Below, one piece after another: positions 59,739-64,000 of a stretch of DNA of 64,000 bases; positions within the stretch are counted from its first letter, which is position 1; each line of letters starts with the position of its first letter. The position numbers and the translations under genes were made by a program. The stretch is from Hirudinaria manillensis (Eukaryota > Annelida > Clitellata > Hirudinida > Hirudinidae). The DNA lies in assembly GCA_034509925.1 (NCBI GenBank), contig CM067528.1:6058001-6122000 (forward strand), written 5' to 3'. Below the pieces are notes generated by a model, which saw only the letters and a list, made by a program, of their open reading frames with translations, did not search any database and was not told the DNA's origin.

Positions 59739-62700
59739 TCAAATTGATCCAATTTGCACTGCATTTAAAAACATTTTTGGGTCATTATTTTTCAGTGCTA
59801 CCTTGCAGTCATTCAAGACGTTGACTTTAAACTTTCCATCTGAAATTGAAGTGATGGTAATTCATTTAAGATGATCAGAGAAATGTGCTGCAGAATGAGA
59901 CTTACATCTCAGTTGGGCAGAATTCTGAATGATTACATGAATTTCTTTAATTAAATTGTGAAGTTGTTTATGATTGTTGTTCCTCATCTTGTAATAACCA
60001 TACAATTCCTTGTTGAAGCTCAAGATTTCATTGTACATATGTTTCATGGACTTCCTGGCAATGGAAAATAGAAAATAAACTTACGTTATTGTGGGCTTAA
60101 GCATATCAAAATTTCAAATTTATTCCAACACTTACATATCTCCAAGAATTCTAGCATCCTCTGCTCTTACAACAAGATTTGATATCATGTTTGAGTTATC
60201 AACCATCTCCGAGGACAACTTTTGCTTTGTTGATTGAAATTCCTGCATCTATAAAAACAGAGATATTTACTCAATGTCATCAAGATTTGATAACATAATG
60301 TCATGGCAAAATATTAAATTATAAAGTAAAAAAAAAAACTTGGTAACAATTGATGATTAAATTTATGCTCAAATGCAAATACGTTGTATATCTTTAACAT
60401 GACATAAATATCTTTTATTGGACATTACAGTCATGCCATGACATTTTTGCATAAATTTTCAATGTCAAGAGACTTATTTGACCCTATCCAATCACATTAA
60501 TATAACGTCCACTGAATTACTAGTTGTATCAAAAAAATTATAAAACCCAAATGGCTTCATTCAATGACCGTGTTCATCAAGTTGGGTATTTGGGAAAACT
60601 GCTTTGGGAAGTTGGCACTAGATGATAAATGCTGAACGTTTAGAAAAGAACACAGCTGTTGTACAATTTCCCCTGCCATCTCGATGTTATCAGTTTTCAA
60701 AGTGAGCTGATTTAAGAATGTTTGAAAAAGTTATATTGTAACTAGTTAAAATTACACTTTCACTATTACTTGTCCTGAAGAATTCATTAGAATTTGGATG
60801 GGCATAGATGTTCTCAAACAGACAAATTGCACATCCAGATTATCAGAGACAATCAAATCTTCTGGAAGTAAGAAGCTCTGATTTATCCATAGACACACCT
60901 GTTAAATAATCATTATCTATACATTTTAAATAATATTTATGTTTACATACATAACATGTGGTAGCTGTTCAACAAAGACAGACCAACCCTATTAACTCTT
61001 TCAGCCAAATTAAATTGTACAAAACCCTCTGGTTCAGGCAAATTCCTATTAGTCACCAAAAGATACATAGAAAATCTTGGCAAACACCTCATTATCTCAA
61101 AAACATGCAATTTGTCACTGTGAAGAAAAGTAAAAAAAATTTCACAACGTTGTTTTCAAAATTTCTTAGTACAATTGAAACCGAGAAATTATAATGCATA
61201 AATAACATGCCTTGATTGTGATCCCACAAAGACTTTAATGTACAAATCTGTGGGGACATCTTTTTGGGGATAAAATGGTATCAAAACTTTATTAGATACT
61301 TTATCACTAGAAAGGTGCCTGAAATGAGATATTTGATTGGTAAGCATTGGTATCTTGGAGTAATCATAAGTAATCATTAAATTAGGCCAGCAGGGTTCTA
61401 GCCCCGATAACTTTCTCTGAAGAGAAAAGTTATCTTCCATCAGCTTATTTTTGACTGTATTAATATTGCAGCTCATTTTAAATAGCATTGCATGTATATT
61501 GTCAGAGACATTTTCTTTATTTCTTTTTGCTTGAATTAGCATTAGTGCTGGTTATGATTACAGCTGTGTTAGCTGTAACACCATTGCTGCTGCATGCAAG
61601 ACTGCAATTGTCTCATGTTGGTGCATGTTATTTAGAGGTCAATGTAGAAAGAAATAATTGTAAACCGACACAGAACTACTTTCCCCATCAAAAATTCCTT
61701 CTGCAAAAATCACTACGGCCTGAATAATGGAATCTAAATGGGAAAACGTAAAAAGATCTCATTTAGTTATTAAAGATTATTAATAATATCCAATTTAATA
61801 AAATAAATCAAATTATCGCTGGAAACGGTATTAACCATTTGAAGTGCAAACTTGCAGCTCCACAGTTCCCTGCAATTTATTTAAATATTAATATTAAAAA
61901 TATCATTCGTGATTGAAATATTTCACCTGTTCAGAAGACTCTTCAGGGTTGGTAACATACAAATAAGAATGAACCTGGGTATTAGCCTGAGAGTAAACAT
62001 TTTGTTTGTTTCATTTGAAAAAAAAAGCTTTAAGAAATTGAATTCTTCAGGTTTATTAAAATTTTTAAACAAAATTAGGGGGCAGTTCATTAACACATTA
62101 AGCTTGAAAATGTTGAACCTTCTGAAAGGTTCCTTTAAACAAAAAGATATTATTGCTTCTAAATAAGTTACTTGCATACCATGATATGCCTTCTTTCTAA
62201 CTGATATTGCTAATGTGTTACTTTTTGCTAGTAGGGCAGTCACTAGGCTTTGTAATTGGCTATCGTAATTCATATGAGGATAAATAAATGTCCACATCAA
62301 ACTTTTCATACAATCGACTGATGTTCATTGCTTTCAACATGGGAGATGATACCAATTCCTCTAAATCTCACCAGCAAAGCTTATCTTAAATCTTGTTTGG
62401 CATTTTGTAAATCAATCGACTTTCAATATTACTCAATGCACTTCAAAGAATTGGATCATCCCCTTTTCTGAAGCTCCTTGATTAATGCTTTTTCCAATAT
62501 AAAAATATTTCTCACTGGAATTGATGCCAGCATATGTTGAGAAGGTGAGGACGATGCTTTACTGTTGATTTCATAGTTTTTGAGTTCCGATAGTAGACTC
62601 TGTCAATTGTATGTAATTATGTAAAATGTGACAGTTAGCAATATACAAACGACCTGATCATTCTAACAGTTTTTTTGTTGCTCAACTCTTGAAAGTAGTC

Positions 62701-64000
62701 TTGATCTGAAGTTCTCTGGGTTCCTTGGATCCCTGAAGGATCGCATGAGAAAGCCTCAATCTTACCATCAAGACAACAGCAAAGCAGAAGGTTCTGCCCA
62801 TTCCCTTTGTAATCTGTCTGCAATATTAATAATATTTATAAACTTACAGTTACAACTTATGACTTATTAATTAACAAGTTGATCAACAGAAGGTGACTAA
62901 CTGCAACAAAACTTGCTACTCCACTAGAAAGAGATTCCTTGAAGATTGTATCACCTGTTACAACATCCCTTGCATCAATCTTAAACAAAAAATTATTTGA
63001 ACTGTAATATCATAATAATGCTTAATGTCTGACTGATATCCCATCTAATAACATTTTTTTATTTGATTGTAAACAGGACACCTTTTTTCTAGCTCCTATT
63101 ATTTCTCTAAACCAAATAAGTAGTTTAAAAATTTTTGAAATCATCCCATATGATTTACATTTGGGTTATATTATGTGCTTCCACTTCAATTTCATTTCTG
63201 TAGTTTGCAGTCATTTGATAGTTTGTATCAATTTTCAATTTGCACACACTTTAACTAATGATATAAATCAGAATATCCACCCTAGACCATATGTGTTATG
63301 TTTAGATACAAAAATGTAAAAAAAAGCTATATAAAAGGTATTTGGAGAAACCTTTGGCAATGTGCAATGTGCTTAAAAAAGTGACAAATTATTTTACCAA
63401 AAAAAAGATATAAAAAATTTTCAAACAAGTTACATGTTGCTCACTTTGCCATTACTCCAACCAGTTATAAGTTCATCAATTCCATCACCATTAACATCAA
63501 ATCTTGCAACTGTGTTTGGAATGTTTTTAGACTGGTGGACATAAAGTAAATTTGTTAAATTAAATCCTCGTTTTAAGAAAATGATATTAAACCTTGATTC
63601 TCCATGTTCTCGATATTGTTTCATAGACACCCACCGTTCCATTCATCAGCGTGTATGCAAACCGACCAGAAGTAAATGGTAGTAGATTATTAACAACCTG
63701 CATTAGTTAATAGTTCTCCTTACTGGTAGGAGATAAAAATGCTTTTTGATTAGCCATGGATTAAGCTGAGAACAATCAGTTATTAAATTGCTCAGGAGTC
63801 CGGGGCTCAAATGGTTAAAAACCCAACCTCATTTTCAGAGATTTCAGTTAATATTTCATCATCTTTAAATACTCTGATGTCATAATCTTCTGAGCCAACG
63901 AGCAGCTTGCAAATTAAAAAAAAAATGCTTACAAAATGATGAGTATTAATGCAATGCAATAGTAATAAGTTGTCCACACTAATTTATCTTACCTCATTTC
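59739..64000 (-). CDS. BBS2: BBS2, BBSome subunit (3' part; 5' end off window)
   Basis: Core subunit of the BBSome, the coat-like complex that moves membrane proteins in and out of cilia. Exons placed: 63993-64000 (edge), 63828-63905, 63593-63697, 63445-63531, 62902-62979, 62668-62817, 62516-62599, 61836-61869, 61211-61318, 60997-61117, 60760-60898, 60569-60706, 60136-60248, 59906-60054 and 59739-59839. Matches include [106 protein letters not shown] and [16 protein letters not shown]. Two exons around 61320-62515 are not resolved. The exon ending at 61211 uses a GC donor (AG|GCATGT), required by phase. The N-terminal beta-propeller start is outside the window. Confidence 0.9.

Noticed and set aside
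61909-62309. Overlapping open frames in the middle of BBS2
   Set aside because: Neither strand resembles the BBS2 block expected here; treated as intron sequence with one small exon still missing.

Overview
The window is animal (metazoan) nuclear DNA: AT-rich, with spliced genes on both strands and introns mostly of about 50 to 900 bp. A BarH-type homeobox gene, a tropomodulin and a STARD10-type lipid-transfer gene indicate an animal. Small exons, short intergenic gaps, a 169-residue BarH protein and a copper ATPase with only two N-terminal metal-binding domains suggest a compact invertebrate genome. A sponge or another early-branching lineage is plausible, but the sequence alone does not settle the taxon. 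Gene models were built by joining exons at splice sites, checking reading phase and comparing with remembered family sequences. No database search was run.

Left third (1-26000). In order: the 5' part of ACMSD (-, runs off the left edge), NOP16 (-), a BarH-like homeobox gene (+), a possible unrecognised 3' gene end (-), STT3B (+), the copper ATPase ATP7 (-) facing STT3B tail to tail, tropomodulin (+), and a GPI-anchored Ly6/quiver-like gene (+).

Middle (26000-46000). An apparently single-exon HSF-domain gene (-), small unrecognised coding pieces (-), FERRY3/C12orf4 (+), STARD10 (-), SMARCB1 (-), a six-exon gene of unknown family (37733-39147, -) with a MITE inserted just upstream of its start codon, a KH-domain gene (+), and a seven-finger C2H2 gene (+).

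Right third (46000-64000). A tandem duplication, B4GAT1 (-), a CDC50/TMEM30 flippase subunit (+), a second Ly6-like gene (-), MRPL23 (-), a repeat-rich interval at 56.5-59.3 kb (Ty3/gypsy gag relic, decayed copy of the 37.7-39.1 kb gene, satellite-like repeats), and the 3' part of BBS2 (-, runs off the right edge).

Most genes are unrelated housekeeping genes and I see no operon or functional cluster. The least explained material is the unknown six-exon gene, its decayed intron-retaining copy about 18 kb away, and a diverged repeat family lying beside both copies. Other points of note are a 362-bp element with long terminal inverted repeats and a 9-bp target duplication, several GC-AG introns, and an ATP7 intron that ends in GG.
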